Shown one piece after another: positions 21,848-32,147 of a stretch of 64,000 bases of DNA (its first letter is position 1; each line of letters starts with the position of its first letter). A model generated the notes under the pieces. That model was not told the origin of the DNA. It saw nothing but the letters and a program-made list of their open reading frames with translations, and made no database searches. This stretch comes from Chloroflexota bacterium (GTDB taxonomy: Bacteria; Chloroflexota; Anaerolineae; J036; Brachytrichaceae). The position numbers and the translations under genes are program-made. Location: positions 1 through 64,000 of the forward strand of contig JANXLU010000042.1 in NCBI GenBank assembly GCA_025354985.1, written 5' to 3'.

Positions 21848-23383
21848 TCAGGCAAGCGGCACGCTATTGCTTACAAACGCCAGGCGCGCACTGTCGGGTG
21901 ACCAACTGGGCACATTCATAGTGCCCTGACCGCCATACACATACGCGACGACACGCGGAACGCCACCATCGCGTGGCATGATCCGTATATACACGCGCTT
22001 GGCCGCCGGGTGATCACTTGGCGTCACTTCACCGACAAGATATGAGACGAAGGCAATTGATTTCCCATCCGGCGAGACGTGCGGAAACCAGTTGTTGTAT
22101 TCGTCGTCCGTTAGCTGCTGCTGGGCACTGCCGTCCGGGTGCATGCGCCAGATTTGCATGAGCCCGCTGCGGACGGAGTTGAAATAGATGTACTTGCCAT
22201 CTGGTGTGTATTCGGGCCCGTCATTCAAACCCCGGGCCGTGGTTAGCTGGACCTCGTCCCCGCCGTGTGACGGGATGCGATAAATGTCATATTCGCCATT
22301 GCGCGCAGCGCAATAGACCAAGCTCGCACCATCGGGTGACCAGCCGTGGAGATAGGAGGGACCTTTGGGTGTTATCAGCCGAGGTTCCCCCCCGCCAACC
22401 GGAACAGTATAAATTCGAGACGGGTGGGATTCTTCGCCACGGCTGCTGATGGCAAGCATGCTGCCGTCAAACGAGAGGACATGGTCGTTGTTGTTGTGCA
22501 CCACTGCGCCGGTGTATATGGTCGTTGTTTTATTGCTCGCAAGGTCGAACCTAATCAGCCGGCCATCCGCGTTGTAGATCAAAGCTTGATCATCTGGGGT
22601 CCAATTTGGCGCTTCGAAAACCTTGTCGCTTGTGTGGATGATCTGACGATGGCCCGTGGTCACATCCAGGAGTTCCAAGCGGCTGCCAAATGGATCACGG
22701 TCACGGTTGAAGCCCGGGCCGACCGGAACGACGAACCGCACATTGCTAAATGAGGCGTGTTCCAGCACGTGATCTTCATGAGACGTGACAAACAGGCCCA
22801 CGTAGAGCTCATCGCCAAGGTCAAGCCCATCCACCTGCACGGTGGTAAAGGGCCGGCCAAATTGCGCAACCGACATTATGAAGGTATTGCCCGCGCGTTC
22901 AAGTTGGATCACATCCGCACCGGTCAGGGGCGCCCGAACTTCCCCGGTTGCGGCACCCAGCGAACGCCGGAACTGCAACGATACCAAGCCATCGCCATGG
23001 ATGCCTGTGCATGCGTGTGGCGAGGCCGTATCAAGACTGGTGCGCGCCATCCAGCCCAGCTTTCGGTGGGCATTGACGCCAATCCCAATGAGGGCGGCCC
23101 GCGCTGTAACGATAAAGTTTCCGCTGATCTTTTTCCAGATAAAGTGGAAGGCGTCGCGTTCGCCCCAAATGTTGAATCCGGCGCCGCCCATGGTGTAGTA
23201 CTGATCCCGGGCGTTGAATTCGCAGTTGCCTGCGATATGGGTCAGACCTACATCAGTTTGTGCGGTGAATTCACCAAGGGTGGGATGACTCGGTATCGTC
23301 ATGGTGGGAAGTGGAATCAAAGACATACGCCGTTCATGTCCATCTGCGCGAGACGCGACCGGCGTATGGAGGGGATCAGCCAA
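21848..23383 (-). CDS. TolB/WD40-type propeller protein with N-terminal beta-sandwich-like domain
   Basis: Repeats PNWTPDDQALIYNADGRL, HGWSPDGASLVYCAA, EYTPDGKYIYFNSVRSGLMQIWRMHPDGS, PHVSPDGKSIAFVSY. Likely start 23326 or 23302. Confidence 0.82.
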   Translation of the reverse strand: MADPLHTPVASRADGHERRMSLIPLPTMTIPSHPTLGEFTAQTDVGLTHIAGNCEFNARDQYYTMGGAGFNIWGERDAFHFIWKKISGNFIVTARAALIGIGVNAHRKLGWMARTSLDTASPHACTGIHGDGLVSLQFRRSLGAATGEVRAPLTGADVIQLERAGNTFIMSVAQFGRPFTTVQVDGLDLGDELYVGLFVTSHEDHVLEHASFSNVRFVVPVGPGFNRDRDPFGSRLELLDVTTGHRQIIHTSDKVFEAPNWTPDDQALIYNADGRLIRFDLASNKTTTIYTGAVVHNNNDHVLSFDGSMLAISSRGEESHPSRIYTVPVGGGEPRLITPKGPSYLHGWSPDGASLVYCAARNGEYDIYRIPSHGGDEVQLTTARGLNDGPEYTPDGKYIYFNSVRSGLMQIWRMHPDGSAQQQLTDDEYNNWFPHVSPDGKSIAFVSYLVGEVTPSDHPAAKRVYIRIMPRDGGVPRVVAYVYGGQGTMNVPSWSPDSARLAFVSNSVPLA

Positions 23384-24356
23384 AAAGCCCGCGGAGGAAG
23401 TTCACCTTTTCGCGGGTTTGAAACTCGCCGCCGCCCTCATGGTGGTTGAAGCGATAGATGCGAATGTCTTTCTCGCCGGCGTAGTGGTTGTAGGCGGCAT
23501 AAACGGTGGAGGGTGGGCATACCTCGTCCATCATTCCGACCGAAAATAGCGCTTTGGCCTGGGCCCGTGCGGAAAAGTTGACGCCATCGAAATAGTCGAG
23601 TGTGTCAAAGACGATGTCCACCTTGTCGCGATGGACGACCAGGAACTTTTGAATTTCAAGATAAGGCGCCCCATCCGTCAGCGTTCCAGCGCGGCGGAAG
23701 TGACAGAGGAACGGGACATCAGGCATGGCAACCTTCACCATGCTCGGGAGCAAACCTGCAGCGGCCAGGCTTAGCCCGCCGCCTTGTGAGCCGCCTGATA
23801 CCGCGATTCGGTCGGCATCAATAGTGGGGTGGACAGCGGCGGTTTCAACGGCGCGAACGGCGTCGGTCATTACCCTGCGGTAATAGTATGACGTGGGCTT
23901 GAGGATGCCGCGGGTCATAAATCCCGGGAATTGCGGGCTGCCCGGTTCGGTTTCCACGTCGGGAGTAGCGCCAACGCCCCAAGCGCTACCTTGTCCGCGT
24001 GTATCCATTACAAAATGTGCGTAGCCGGCGGCCGGCCAAAGGGTGTGATTGCTGGCCAGGCCGCGCCCACCACCATAGCCGACGAATTCGACCACGACAG
24101 GCAGACGCTCCTGGGGGGATCGCGCACGCGGAAGCTGCAGCCAGGCCTTTATCGGTTGTCCGGCAAAGCCGGTAAAGGTTACGTCGTACGACTGGATGTG
24201 ACGCAGACCGGTGTCAACGGGCTCGTACACGGCGGGTTTTGCCAGTGTGCGCGCCTCGCGCAACGTGTCTTCCCAAAAGGCGTCGTAATCGGGTGGCTCG
24301 GTCCGGTCGGGCTTGTAAGCTTTTAGCTGGTCGGGGGATAAATCAAAGATCGCCAT
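23376..24356 (-). CDS. Acetylxylan esterase/cephalosporin-C deacetylase family hydrolase
   Basis: DLSPDQLKAYKPDRTEPPDYDAFW, VSGGSQGGGLSLAAAGL (nucleophile elbow), GMMDEVCPPSTVYAAYNHY. Confidence 0.9.
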   Translation of the reverse strand: MAIFDLSPDQLKAYKPDRTEPPDYDAFWEDTLREARTLAKPAVYEPVDTGLRHIQSYDVTFTGFAGQPIKAWLQLPRARSPQERLPVVVEFVGYGGGRGLASNHTLWPAAGYAHFVMDTRGQGSAWGVGATPDVETEPGSPQFPGFMTRGILKPTSYYYRRVMTDAVRAVETAAVHPTIDADRIAVSGGSQGGGLSLAAAGLLPSMVKVAMPDVPFLCHFRRAGTLTDGAPYLEIQKFLVVHRDKVDIVFDTLDYFDGVNFSARAQAKALFSVGMMDEVCPPSTVYAAYNHYAGEKDIRIYRFNHHEGGGEFQTREKVNFLRGLFG

Positions 24357-24365
24357 GGTGTAAAT

Positions 24366-25304
24366 TTATTCGAAAAGTCCTTCAACAAATGATGTTGCAT
24401 CGAATTCGCTGAGGTCGTCCATTTTCTCGCCGGTTCCGATAAAGAGAATCGGCAATTTGAGCTCATTGGCGATGGCAAACGCCACGCCGCCCTTTGGTGT
24501 GCCGTCAAGTTTGGTCAGAACAACGCCGGTAACCCCGACAGAATCTTTGAATCCTTTGGCCTGGCTGATCGCGTTTTGACCGTTTGTGGCATCCACCACG
24601 AGCAGTGTCTGATGAGGTGCATCGTGAACCGCGGTGGCCAGTACCTTGCGCACTTTTTCAAGCTCCTTCATCAGGTTGTGCTTGGTATGAAGCCTTCCGG
24701 CGGTGTCTACGATAAGCATGTCGGCCTTGCGCGCATAAGCAGCTTGGATAGCGTTGTAGACCACTGCGCCCGGATCACTGTTGGGTTCACCGGCGATGAC
24801 TTGAACGCTGTTCCGCTCACCCCAAATTTGAAGCTGATCGATGGCGGCGGCACGAAAGGTATCGCCTGCGGCCAGGATCGGTTTGCGACCGGCTTTCAGA
24901 TACAAGCGGGTGAGCTTGGCGATGCTGGTGGTTTTTCCGCTGCCGTTGACGCCGATGACCATGATGACCTCAAGCAGCCGGGTGCCGAGATAGGTGATGG
25001 CGACCGGCGCACCGAGCAATTTTCGCAGTTCTTCCTTGAGTGCCGCACGCAGAGGCTCGGCTTTTATGATGGCCTCGTCAACGGCGCGCTGTTTTAGGGT
25101 GGACAGCAATTTCTCAGTGGTGGCGGCGCCCACATCGCTCTGGAGCAAGAGGGATTCGAGCTCCTCCCATGTTTCGGGTGTGATGTCGGCCTGACCCAGC
25201 AAGGTTTGAATGCGGCCAAAGACACTGGTGCGGGTGCGTGCAAGGGTTTCGCGAAGGGATGCCATGATGGTTGCCTGTCCCGCAGGCGGCTGAATCAGGT
25301 TCAA
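24366..25304 (-). CDS. ftsY: Signal recognition particle receptor FtsY
   Basis: [69 protein letters not shown]. Confidence 0.96.
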   Translation of the reverse strand: MNLIQPPAGQATIMASLRETLARTRTSVFGRIQTLLGQADITPETWEELESLLLQSDVGAATTEKLLSTLKQRAVDEAIIKAEPLRAALKEELRKLLGAPVAITYLGTRLLEVIMVIGVNGSGKTTSIAKLTRLYLKAGRKPILAAGDTFRAAAIDQLQIWGERNSVQVIAGEPNSDPGAVVYNAIQAAYARKADMLIVDTAGRLHTKHNLMKELEKVRKVLATAVHDAPHQTLLVVDATNGQNAISQAKGFKDSVGVTGVVLTKLDGTPKGGVAFAIANELKLPILFIGTGEKMDDLSEFDATSFVEGLFE

Positions 25305-25948
25305 TAGAACTGGGCCACCGGCCAGTTGCGTAATTTTGCCTGACGCTTTAATTTTCGGTCGGGGTTGACAGCCACCGGGTGGCCGACGTGTTCGAGCAAG
25401 GGAAGATCACTAATACTGTCGGAGTAGAAAAAGGCGTCTGTTAGCGAGGCGTGCTGCTCATCACACACGGACCGCGCCCAATGGATTTTGCCCGTTCCAA
25501 AGCAGGGTTCGCCCGAGATGGCTCCGGTGATGCAATCGCCATCCGTCTCAAGCACTGTGCAGCGATAGGGAATGTCAAGATACCGGGCAACCGGCTCGGC
25601 CACAAATTGCGTGCTGGCGGTCAGCATGTAGACCACGTCGCCGTCCTCCTGATGCTTGCGCAGGCGGGCGACGGCAATTGGTGCGATGGCCGGGCGGAGT
25701 TTTGATTCGAAGAATTGTTGCGACAGCCGCTGTGTCGCTTCCACGCTGCCATTCTTGATCCTGTGGCCCATGCGTGCCATCGCATCCGGGAAATCCATTA
25801 CCCCGCGCTTGTAGGCAATGGAGATGCGCAACGTGTCCCACAGTTCGCGCAGACTGACATTGCCGCGGAGCGCAAACCATTTGACATACTCGGTGCCGCT
25901 GCTAACTTTTAGCAGCGTCTTGTCCATGTCAAAGAAGGCGATTGGCAT
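25301..25948 (-). CDS. HAD-superfamily SerB-type hydrolase
   Basis: AFFDMDKTLLK, MLTASTQFVAEPVARYL, YSDSISDLPLLEHVGHPVAVNPD; 4-nt overlap with ftsY. Confidence 0.9.
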   Translation of the reverse strand: MPIAFFDMDKTLLKVSSGTEYVKWFALRGNVSLRELWDTLRISIAYKRGVMDFPDAMARMGHRIKNGSVEATQRLSQQFFESKLRPAIAPIAVARLRKHQEDGDVVYMLTASTQFVAEPVARYLDIPYRCTVLETDGDCITGAISGEPCFGTGKIHWARSVCDEQHASLTDAFFYSDSISDLPLLEHVGHPVAVNPDRKLKRQAKLRNWPVAQFY

Positions 25949-25971
25949 TTTGTTCAGGAACGCAATCGGAC

Positions 25972-27018
25972 TCAGGCCATGCTGGCTGCGATGGCATCAG
26001 CAGCTTGATCTACCTCCGCCTGCGTAACCCAGCAATGGGTGACGGCGCGAATGCGGGTGCGATAGGCGGTGCCACCAATGCGGACATTGTGTTTGGCAAC
26101 GCGTGCGCTAAAGGTAGCGCCATCGATCCCACGTGCGGGATCCAGATCAAAGAACACCAAGTTGGATTGGACCTTGTCTACATCAATGGTAATCCCGGGA
26201 ATTGCGCTTAGGCGGAGGGCGAGGCGTTTTGCATTGGCGTGATCCTCCGCCAGACGATCCACCATCGTTTCTAAAGCCACAACGCCTGCGGCGGCGATGA
26301 TTCCAGCCTGTCGCATGGCGCCGCCGACGAGCTTGCGCGCGCGGTGGGCACGGGCAATAAATGCCTTGGTGCCGCATATGACGCTGCCGACAGGCGCACC
26401 CAAACCCTTGCTCAGGCAGAAGGTGACGCTATCGGCTTCCTTCACAAGCGCGCTTGCGGGCACGCCCAGTGCACTGGCAGCGTTAAATATCCGGGCGCCA
26501 TCGATGTGGAGCATTAGGTCGTGCGCATGGGCAACGTCGGCTATTTGCTTTACGTATTCAGCCGATAGCGGCGAACCATAGCATTGGTTGTGGGTGTTTT
26601 CCAGGCAAACCAGGCGTGTGTGCGCGTAATGTTCGTTCTCCGGCTTGATGGCCGCCGTGACCTCGTCCACGTTTAGCGTGCCGTCCGGATGGTTGTGAAG
26701 CACCATTGGATGGGCGCCAACCAACGCCGCAGAGCCACCCGCCTCGGACAGGTAAATGTGCGAGCGATCTCCAACAATGAATTCATCGCCGCGACCCAAA
26801 TGAGCGAGCAGGGACACCAGGTTGCCCTGAGTGCCGCTGGATACAAAGAGCGCGGCTTCCTTGCCCAAACGCGCGGCGGCCATGTCCTGCAGCTTGTTTA
26901 CAGTCGGGTCTTCACCGTAGACGTCATCCCCCACTTCGGCGGAGGCCATGGCTTCGCGCATGGCCGGTGTGGGTACGGAAACAGTGTCTGATCGTAAATC
27001 GATGTAGCCGTTAATCAT
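25972..27018 (-). CDS. Low-specificity threonine aldolase
   Basis: IDLRSDTVSVPTPAMREAMASAEVGDDVYGEDPTVN, HIDGARIFNAASALG, DSVTFCLSKGLGAPVGSV. Confidence 0.95.
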   Translation of the reverse strand: MINGYIDLRSDTVSVPTPAMREAMASAEVGDDVYGEDPTVNKLQDMAAARLGKEAALFVSSGTQGNLVSLLAHLGRGDEFIVGDRSHIYLSEAGGSAALVGAHPMVLHNHPDGTLNVDEVTAAIKPENEHYAHTRLVCLENTHNQCYGSPLSAEYVKQIADVAHAHDLMLHIDGARIFNAASALGVPASALVKEADSVTFCLSKGLGAPVGSVICGTKAFIARAHRARKLVGGAMRQAGIIAAAGVVALETMVDRLAEDHANAKRLALRLSAIPGITIDVDKVQSNLVFFDLDPARGIDGATFSARVAKHNVRIGGTAYRTRIRAVTHCWVTQAEVDQAADAIAASMA

Positions 27019-27053
27019 CGCAACGATTGTACGCGGATAGCGATGCCGGCAGG

Positions 27054-29450
27054 TCAGGCTTGCGCATCGATTGCCTCAAACCCGGCTTTGAGAATGTTCT
27101 CGACATCTATGCCGACGTATTTATATACATCGGCGCGGTTGCCACTTTGACCAAATTTGTCCACGCCCAGGCTGGTTGTGGGCTGACCAAAGGCGCTGCC
27201 AACCCAAGCCAGGGCATGGCTGGCCGCATCGTGAACGGTCAGGATTGGCGCGTTGCGCTGCGATTCCAGAATGAGCTCGTCCAAAATGTGGCAGCCCGCG
27301 TGAGTGCGCGCATGTTGCCACCCTTCGTAGGCGGCACGCGGGCTGGTCATATTGATCACATTGCAGGCGATACCCTCGCGCTCAAGATAGTCCGCGGCCT
27401 GGAGCGTTTCGGGGATCATTGCGCCACACGTGACCAAATGGAGGAGCGGCGCGTGCTGATGCACGAGATCGGCGGCCGGGAGCCGAAGGCGGTAGCCACC
27501 CGCCAGGCATTGGCGGCGAAGATCGTCCCGGCCCAGGCGATCCAATGCTGCTTTCATCAGGGATTGGTCGACCGCCTTGGTGGTAAGCCGCAAATAGGTG
27601 CTGCGGCCATGGTTGCGATCCATACAGCTGCGCAGACCGTCCATCAAGGCCCACTCCACCTCCAACGCAAAGCACGGCTCGTGATAATTTAGATTTGGCA
27701 ACTCCATGCCAAGGCTTACCGTGACGCTGCTTTGATGCGCACCGCCCTCGGGCGACAAAGTGGTGCCGCTGGGTGTGGCCGCAAAGATAAATTTGCTCTC
27801 GCTATAGAGCCCGTAAATCAGGGCATCCAGCCCGCGACACACGAAGGGGTCATAGAGCGTGCCGATTGGAAGCAGAAGCTGACCGCACAATTCATGGCTG
27901 AGCCCCAACTGGCCCAACAGCGAGAAGAGGTTCATCTCGGCGATGCCAAGCTCGATGTGCTGTCCTTTGGGCGCCGGGCGCCAGTTGATCGGGCGGGGTC
28001 GGCCGGCCTCGTAGTCGGGTGGCGACTCAAAACTGAACACGCCGGTCTTATTGATCCAACCACCCAGGTTTGTGCTGGTGGCCACATCCGCGCTGGTTGT
28101 GATGATTCTTGGGGCGAGTGCCGGCAAGTCGGCCAGTTTCATGACCGTGCGGCCAAATGCCTCCTGTGTACTGGTGGACATCTGCGGGTTGGCATTTAGC
28201 TCAACCGGGATATCGGCGAGCTGAAGGGGCAAGTCCCGGATGCTGCCAGTGCGTCCGGTTTGACCGTAGCCGGTTGGCGCGACGAAGGAATCATCGTCAA
28301 ATCTTCGGAATCCAAGCCGGTCGCGCGCGGCCTCGCATGCGCGCCATTCGGGGCTACCCTGTTCAAACTTTGGCCACAGATTTTCGGGCGAGACCTTTTC
28401 CGCCATACGGAATTGCTCCATCAAATCATCGCTCATTAACGCCGAATGGTTGAAGGGATCACCGGCAATAGGCAGCCCCCAGCCTTTGATGGTGTACGCA
28501 AACAGGGCCACCGGTCGCGATCCGATTTCCAGGCGTCGGGCCGCTTCATCCAACGATCCGGTGAGCGTGGATAAGTCCGTGCCACCCAAATTTCCAAGTA
28601 GCGGAGGCAATTGGTCGTCGGGGATGTCTGCCAGCAACCCGATGAGTTCGTCGTCCTCGGTGCGCAGGGCGGCGGCACGGATGGCGCCGCCGTCAGACCG
28701 GATTAGCGCTTGATACGCTTCGTTTGGCATGTCGTCTATCCAAATGCGCAGCGCTGAACCGCCGGGTTGTGCGAACTTGGCTTCAAGCTGGCTGCCGTAT
28801 TTGGCCTCCATGACATCCCAACCGCAGGCCTCAAACATGGCCTTGAGACGGAGCGCGCGGATGCCCGGAACCACGCGATCCAAACTTTGACGGTTTAAAT
28901 CGATGATCCATAGCACATTGTTAACGCCACGCACGCCTTCCTCGAGCAGGGTTTCCCAAACGTTGCCTTCATCGAGTTCGGCGTCCCCGCTGATGGTTAC
29001 AAAGCGGTTGGCGGTGGTATTGCCGAAGTGGTGCTGCGCATATTGTTGGGCGGTGGCGGCGTAGAGCGGCGCGGCACAACCCAGACCCATTGATCCGGTT
29101 GAAAAGTCCACCGGCACCACCTCTTTGCTGCGACTGAAATAACTTTGCAGCCGGCCAAATTCGCGCAGCCCGGTCATATAGCTGCGCGGCAGGCAACCCA
29201 TGACATACATGGCGGCGTGATAGGCGGGTGAGCCGTGGGGTTTGAATTGGAAGCGATCGGTTGACTTGAGAAACTTGAACAACAGCACTGTCGCAAGCGT
29301 GATCATACTGGCGCTGCTGGCCTGGTGCCCGCCGATTTTGCTGCCATCCGGGTTTGGACGAATCTTGTTGGCGTGGTGCAACATATAGGTGCTGAGCCAA
29401 AGAATGCGCTGGCGAATTGCAGACAAGGTGGACAGTTCGGCTTCGTTCAT
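27054..29450 (-). CDS. AceE/transketolase-like thiamine-diphosphate enzyme (pyruvate dehydrogenase E1-type)
   Basis: GGHQASSASMITLATVLLFKFL, DFSTGSMGLGCAAPLYAA, SGDAELDEGNVWE, ELGIAEMNLFSLLGQLGLSHEL. Confidence 0.85.
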   Translation of the reverse strand: MNEAELSTLSAIRQRILWLSTYMLHHANKIRPNPDGSKIGGHQASSASMITLATVLLFKFLKSTDRFQFKPHGSPAYHAAMYVMGCLPRSYMTGLREFGRLQSYFSRSKEVVPVDFSTGSMGLGCAAPLYAATAQQYAQHHFGNTTANRFVTISGDAELDEGNVWETLLEEGVRGVNNVLWIIDLNRQSLDRVVPGIRALRLKAMFEACGWDVMEAKYGSQLEAKFAQPGGSALRIWIDDMPNEAYQALIRSDGGAIRAAALRTEDDELIGLLADIPDDQLPPLLGNLGGTDLSTLTGSLDEAARRLEIGSRPVALFAYTIKGWGLPIAGDPFNHSALMSDDLMEQFRMAEKVSPENLWPKFEQGSPEWRACEAARDRLGFRRFDDDSFVAPTGYGQTGRTGSIRDLPLQLADIPVELNANPQMSTSTQEAFGRTVMKLADLPALAPRIITTSADVATSTNLGGWINKTGVFSFESPPDYEAGRPRPINWRPAPKGQHIELGIAEMNLFSLLGQLGLSHELCGQLLLPIGTLYDPFVCRGLDALIYGLYSESKFIFAATPSGTTLSPEGGAHQSSVTVSLGMELPNLNYHEPCFALEVEWALMDGLRSCMDRNHGRSTYLRLTTKAVDQSLMKAALDRLGRDDLRRQCLAGGYRLRLPAADLVHQHAPLLHLVTCGAMIPETLQAADYLEREGIACNVINMTSPRAAYEGWQHARTHAGCHILDELILESQRNAPILTVHDAASHALAWVGSAFGQPTTSLGVDKFGQSGNRADVYKYVGIDVENILKAGFEAIDAQA

Positions 29451-30112
29451 GGTGATGTTGACTCCAGGTGTTTGGCAATGCGTATGCTGGCGGTGGTCAT
29501 GTGACGCGTTAGTTGATCCGTAGCGCGCTCCACATTGCCGGTTTTGCACGAATTCAGAATGACGCGGTGCTGACGCTGAGCCTCGGCGTGATAGTCCACA
29601 CCGGTCAGGAAGGCCACGTGATAACGGGTTACATTGGCGTGCAACATGCGCACGGTATCCATGAGCCGTGGCATCTCGCAGGGCGCGTAGAGTGCGGCGT
29701 GGAACTCCCAGTTCAACCTGCTCCAGGCGAGCGGGTCATGGGCATCATCCATGATCTCGATCAGACCTGCGGCGCGAACAAATTCGGGTTTGCCCAGCCG
29801 CGGGATGGCGCGGCGAAGCGCCAGCGTTTCCAAGGCGATCCGCATGTCATATATTTCCAGCACGCCACGCGGGGTCAGGCTGGTGACCACGGCGCCTTTG
29901 TTGTGGGTGAACTGGACCAGCCCCTCGGCCTGGAGCTGAACGAGCGCTTCACGCGCCGGGATTTTGCTTGCACCGAACTGGGCGGCAAGCTCGTCCTGCG
30001 GGAGTGCTTCGCCGCCGCGAAGCTGCGCACGCAGGATCGCATCGCGGACGGATTGAGCGATTTGATCGGCCACCGTGGCGCCGGTGGCATGCGACTGGCT
30101 TAGCGTGAGCAC
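29447..30112 (-). CDS. GntR-family transcriptional regulator (FCD type)
   Basis: VADQIAQSVRDAILRAQLRGGEALPQDELAAQFGASKIPAREALVQLQAEGLV; ATGA overlap with the E1 ORF. Confidence 0.93.
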   Translation of the reverse strand: MLTLSQSHATGATVADQIAQSVRDAILRAQLRGGEALPQDELAAQFGASKIPAREALVQLQAEGLVQFTHNKGAVVTSLTPRGVLEIYDMRIALETLALRRAIPRLGKPEFVRAAGLIEIMDDAHDPLAWSRLNWEFHAALYAPCEMPRLMDTVRMLHANVTRYHVAFLTGVDYHAEAQRQHRVILNSCKTGNVERATDQLTRHMTTASIRIAKHLESTSP

Positions 30113-30154
30113 ATCACATAGTATACGCGTATACGATCTAAAGTGGGACGGTGA

Positions 30155-30832
30155 CTAGTCGGCCATGGCCGCGCGGAGCCAATCAATAAAGGGCGTCATG
30201 GCCGCAAATCCGGTTGCAATTGTCGGCAGGACGTTCTTTGAAACCGTGGCGGTTTCTGACAACCTGACTGCACGCGAAATGATAAAGCTCTTGCGCTTGA
30301 GGTAATCCAGGTGTGGTGCGGTCTCATCAAACCCTTTGGGCGGTCGCTTGAGTTGTTCGCCTTCGATCCCCTTGGGAAATAACTTTACAAAGGCTGGACT
30401 GGCAAGCACCGTGGTCAGCTTCTGTGGCTTGGCAACAATGTAACCACGGATTGCAGCGAGTTGATCGGGGATCGGCATATACATACCACCGCCAATCATC
30501 AACTCGCCGAGATGATTTAACTGGAGGTAGTAACCGGGCGATTCAATTTTTCGACCGAGTGGACTGAGAGAGGCGCTGAACTGGGTCTTGTAGGGGGACT
30601 TGTCCGCGCTAAACCGCACATCCCGGTTGATGCGAAAGATGCCTTGCTCAGGCTTGACATGCGCCATTTGCGGGTCAACTCGTGCAAGACCGGCCAAAAC
30701 ATCCTGGACCAGATCGGTAAATTGGGTTCGTAGAAGCTGATACTCGGCACGGTGTGCTTCGAACCATTCTTTATTGTTGTTTGCATGCAGTCCCGAGAGA
30801 AAGACGGTCAGCGCGGATGGATTAAGCGGCAT
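30155..30832 (-). CDS. DUF2461-family protein
   Basis: FLSGLHANNNKEWFEAHRAEYQ, FRINRDVRFSADKSPYKTQFSASLSP, YYLQLNHLGELMIGGGMYMP. Confidence 0.88.
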   Translation of the reverse strand: MPLNPSALTVFLSGLHANNNKEWFEAHRAEYQLLRTQFTDLVQDVLAGLARVDPQMAHVKPEQGIFRINRDVRFSADKSPYKTQFSASLSPLGRKIESPGYYLQLNHLGELMIGGGMYMPIPDQLAAIRGYIVAKPQKLTTVLASPAFVKLFPKGIEGEQLKRPPKGFDETAPHLDYLKRKSFIISRAVRLSETATVSKNVLPTIATGFAAMTPFIDWLRAAMAD

Positions 30833-30884
30833 ACCGGGGATTATCGCCCCACCGGCGGAGCCGCGACGTATCATGGGGGCTACG

Positions 30885-32084
30885 ATGCAGGCATTGGATG
30901 ACATTCGCGTGATAGATCTGACCCGGGTGTTAGCCGGACCGTTTTGCACACAGTTGCTTGCGGATCACGGTGCAGATGTCATCAAGATTGAACAGCCGGG
31001 GACGGGTGATGGCACGCGCCAGTGGGGCCCTCCGTGGATTGGCGACCAAAGCGCGTATTTTCTGAGCGTCAACCGCAACAAGCGCAGCGTGGTGTTGAAT
31101 CTCAAATCGCCTGACGGGATGGCGATTTTGCGTGAGCTGCTTGTGACGGCGGATGTGTTGATTGAAAACTTTCTGCCGGGCACGCTGGCCGACCTGGGAT
31201 TGACCTTTGAAGGACTGCGGAAGGAATTTCCAAAACTGGTCGTGTGTTCGATTACGGGTTATGGGCAAACAGGACCGTACCGCGACCGTGCGGGTTATGA
31301 CTTCGCGATCCAAGCCCAGGGCGGGCTTATGAGCGTGACCGGGCCGGTGGATGGTGAACCAACCAAGGTTGGCGTGGCGGTGGCCGACATTACGACGGGT
31401 CTGTATGCAGCCAACGCGATTATGACTGCGTTACACGCGCGGGGGCGAACCGGTCAGGGACAGTTGGTGGACGTGGCCTTGTTGGATTCACAGATTGGTT
31501 GGTTGATCAACCTGGCACAAAACTATTTCGCGACCGGTAAAGCGCCGGGTCGGATTGGAAATGATGCCCCCAGCATCGTGCCCTATCGTTCGTTTGCGAC
31601 GTCGGAAGGATTTTTGGTACTTGCCGTGGGCGCCGACGGTCAGTATCGACGTTTATGCGAGGCGCTGGAGCGCCCGGACCTTTGGAATGACACGCGATTT
31701 CAAACCAATCCCGGTCGAGTACAACACCGAGAGGAATTGGTGAAGCTGCTGGGAGATGTATTTGCGACCCGTTCGACCAGTCACTGGTGCGCGTTGCTGA
31801 CGCCTATTGGGGTGCCCTGCGCACCCATCAATGACATTCCAACCGCATTGGCTGATCCGCAGGTGGTGGCGCGAGAGATGGTGCAAACTGTCCATCATCC
31901 AACCTTGGGTGAGATAAAAGTTATTGGGCCGGTTGCGAAATTGAGCGAGACCCCAGCCAGCGTTCGGATGGCCCCACCGTTGCTCGGTGAGCACACTGAG
32001 GCGGTTTTGCGCGACATGGATATCGGAAATGAGTGGCTTGCCGAGTTGATCAGCCGGGGTGCGATTCAGGTTGCAGGCTCATAA
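30885..32084 (+). CDS. CaiB/BaiF family CoA-transferase
   Basis: DDIRVIDLTRVLAGPFCTQLLADHGADVIKIE, NRNKRSVVLNLKSPDG, GYGQTGPYRDRAGYDFAIQAQGGLMSVTG. Confidence 0.95.
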   Translation: MQALDDIRVIDLTRVLAGPFCTQLLADHGADVIKIEQPGTGDGTRQWGPPWIGDQSAYFLSVNRNKRSVVLNLKSPDGMAILRELLVTADVLIENFLPGTLADLGLTFEGLRKEFPKLVVCSITGYGQTGPYRDRAGYDFAIQAQGGLMSVTGPVDGEPTKVGVAVADITTGLYAANAIMTALHARGRTGQGQLVDVALLDSQIGWLINLAQNYFATGKAPGRIGNDAPSIVPYRSFATSEGFLVLAVGADGQYRRLCEALERPDLWNDTRFQTNPGRVQHREELVKLLGDVFATRSTSHWCALLTPIGVPCAPINDIPTALADPQVVAREMVQTVHHPTLGEIKVIGPVAKLSETPASVRMAPPLLGEHTEAVLRDMDIGNEWLAELISRGAIQVAGS

Positions 32085-32094
32085 TTCCAAAAAC

Positions 32095-32129
32095 AAAACA
32101 AGCCGGTGATCGCAACACCGGCTTGTTTT
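32095..32129. terminator. Bidirectional intrinsic terminator between convergent genes
   Basis: Perfect 14-bp stem aaaacaagccggtg/caccggcttgtttt with 7-nt loop atcgcaa; A tract on one arm, T tract on the other. Confidence 0.9.
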
Positions 32130-32147
32130 AGGGCATCGGGCCATGAC

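Noticed and set aside
22757-23449. 230-aa plus-strand ORF
   Set aside because: Antisense to the TolB-like propeller gene, which carries clear repeats.
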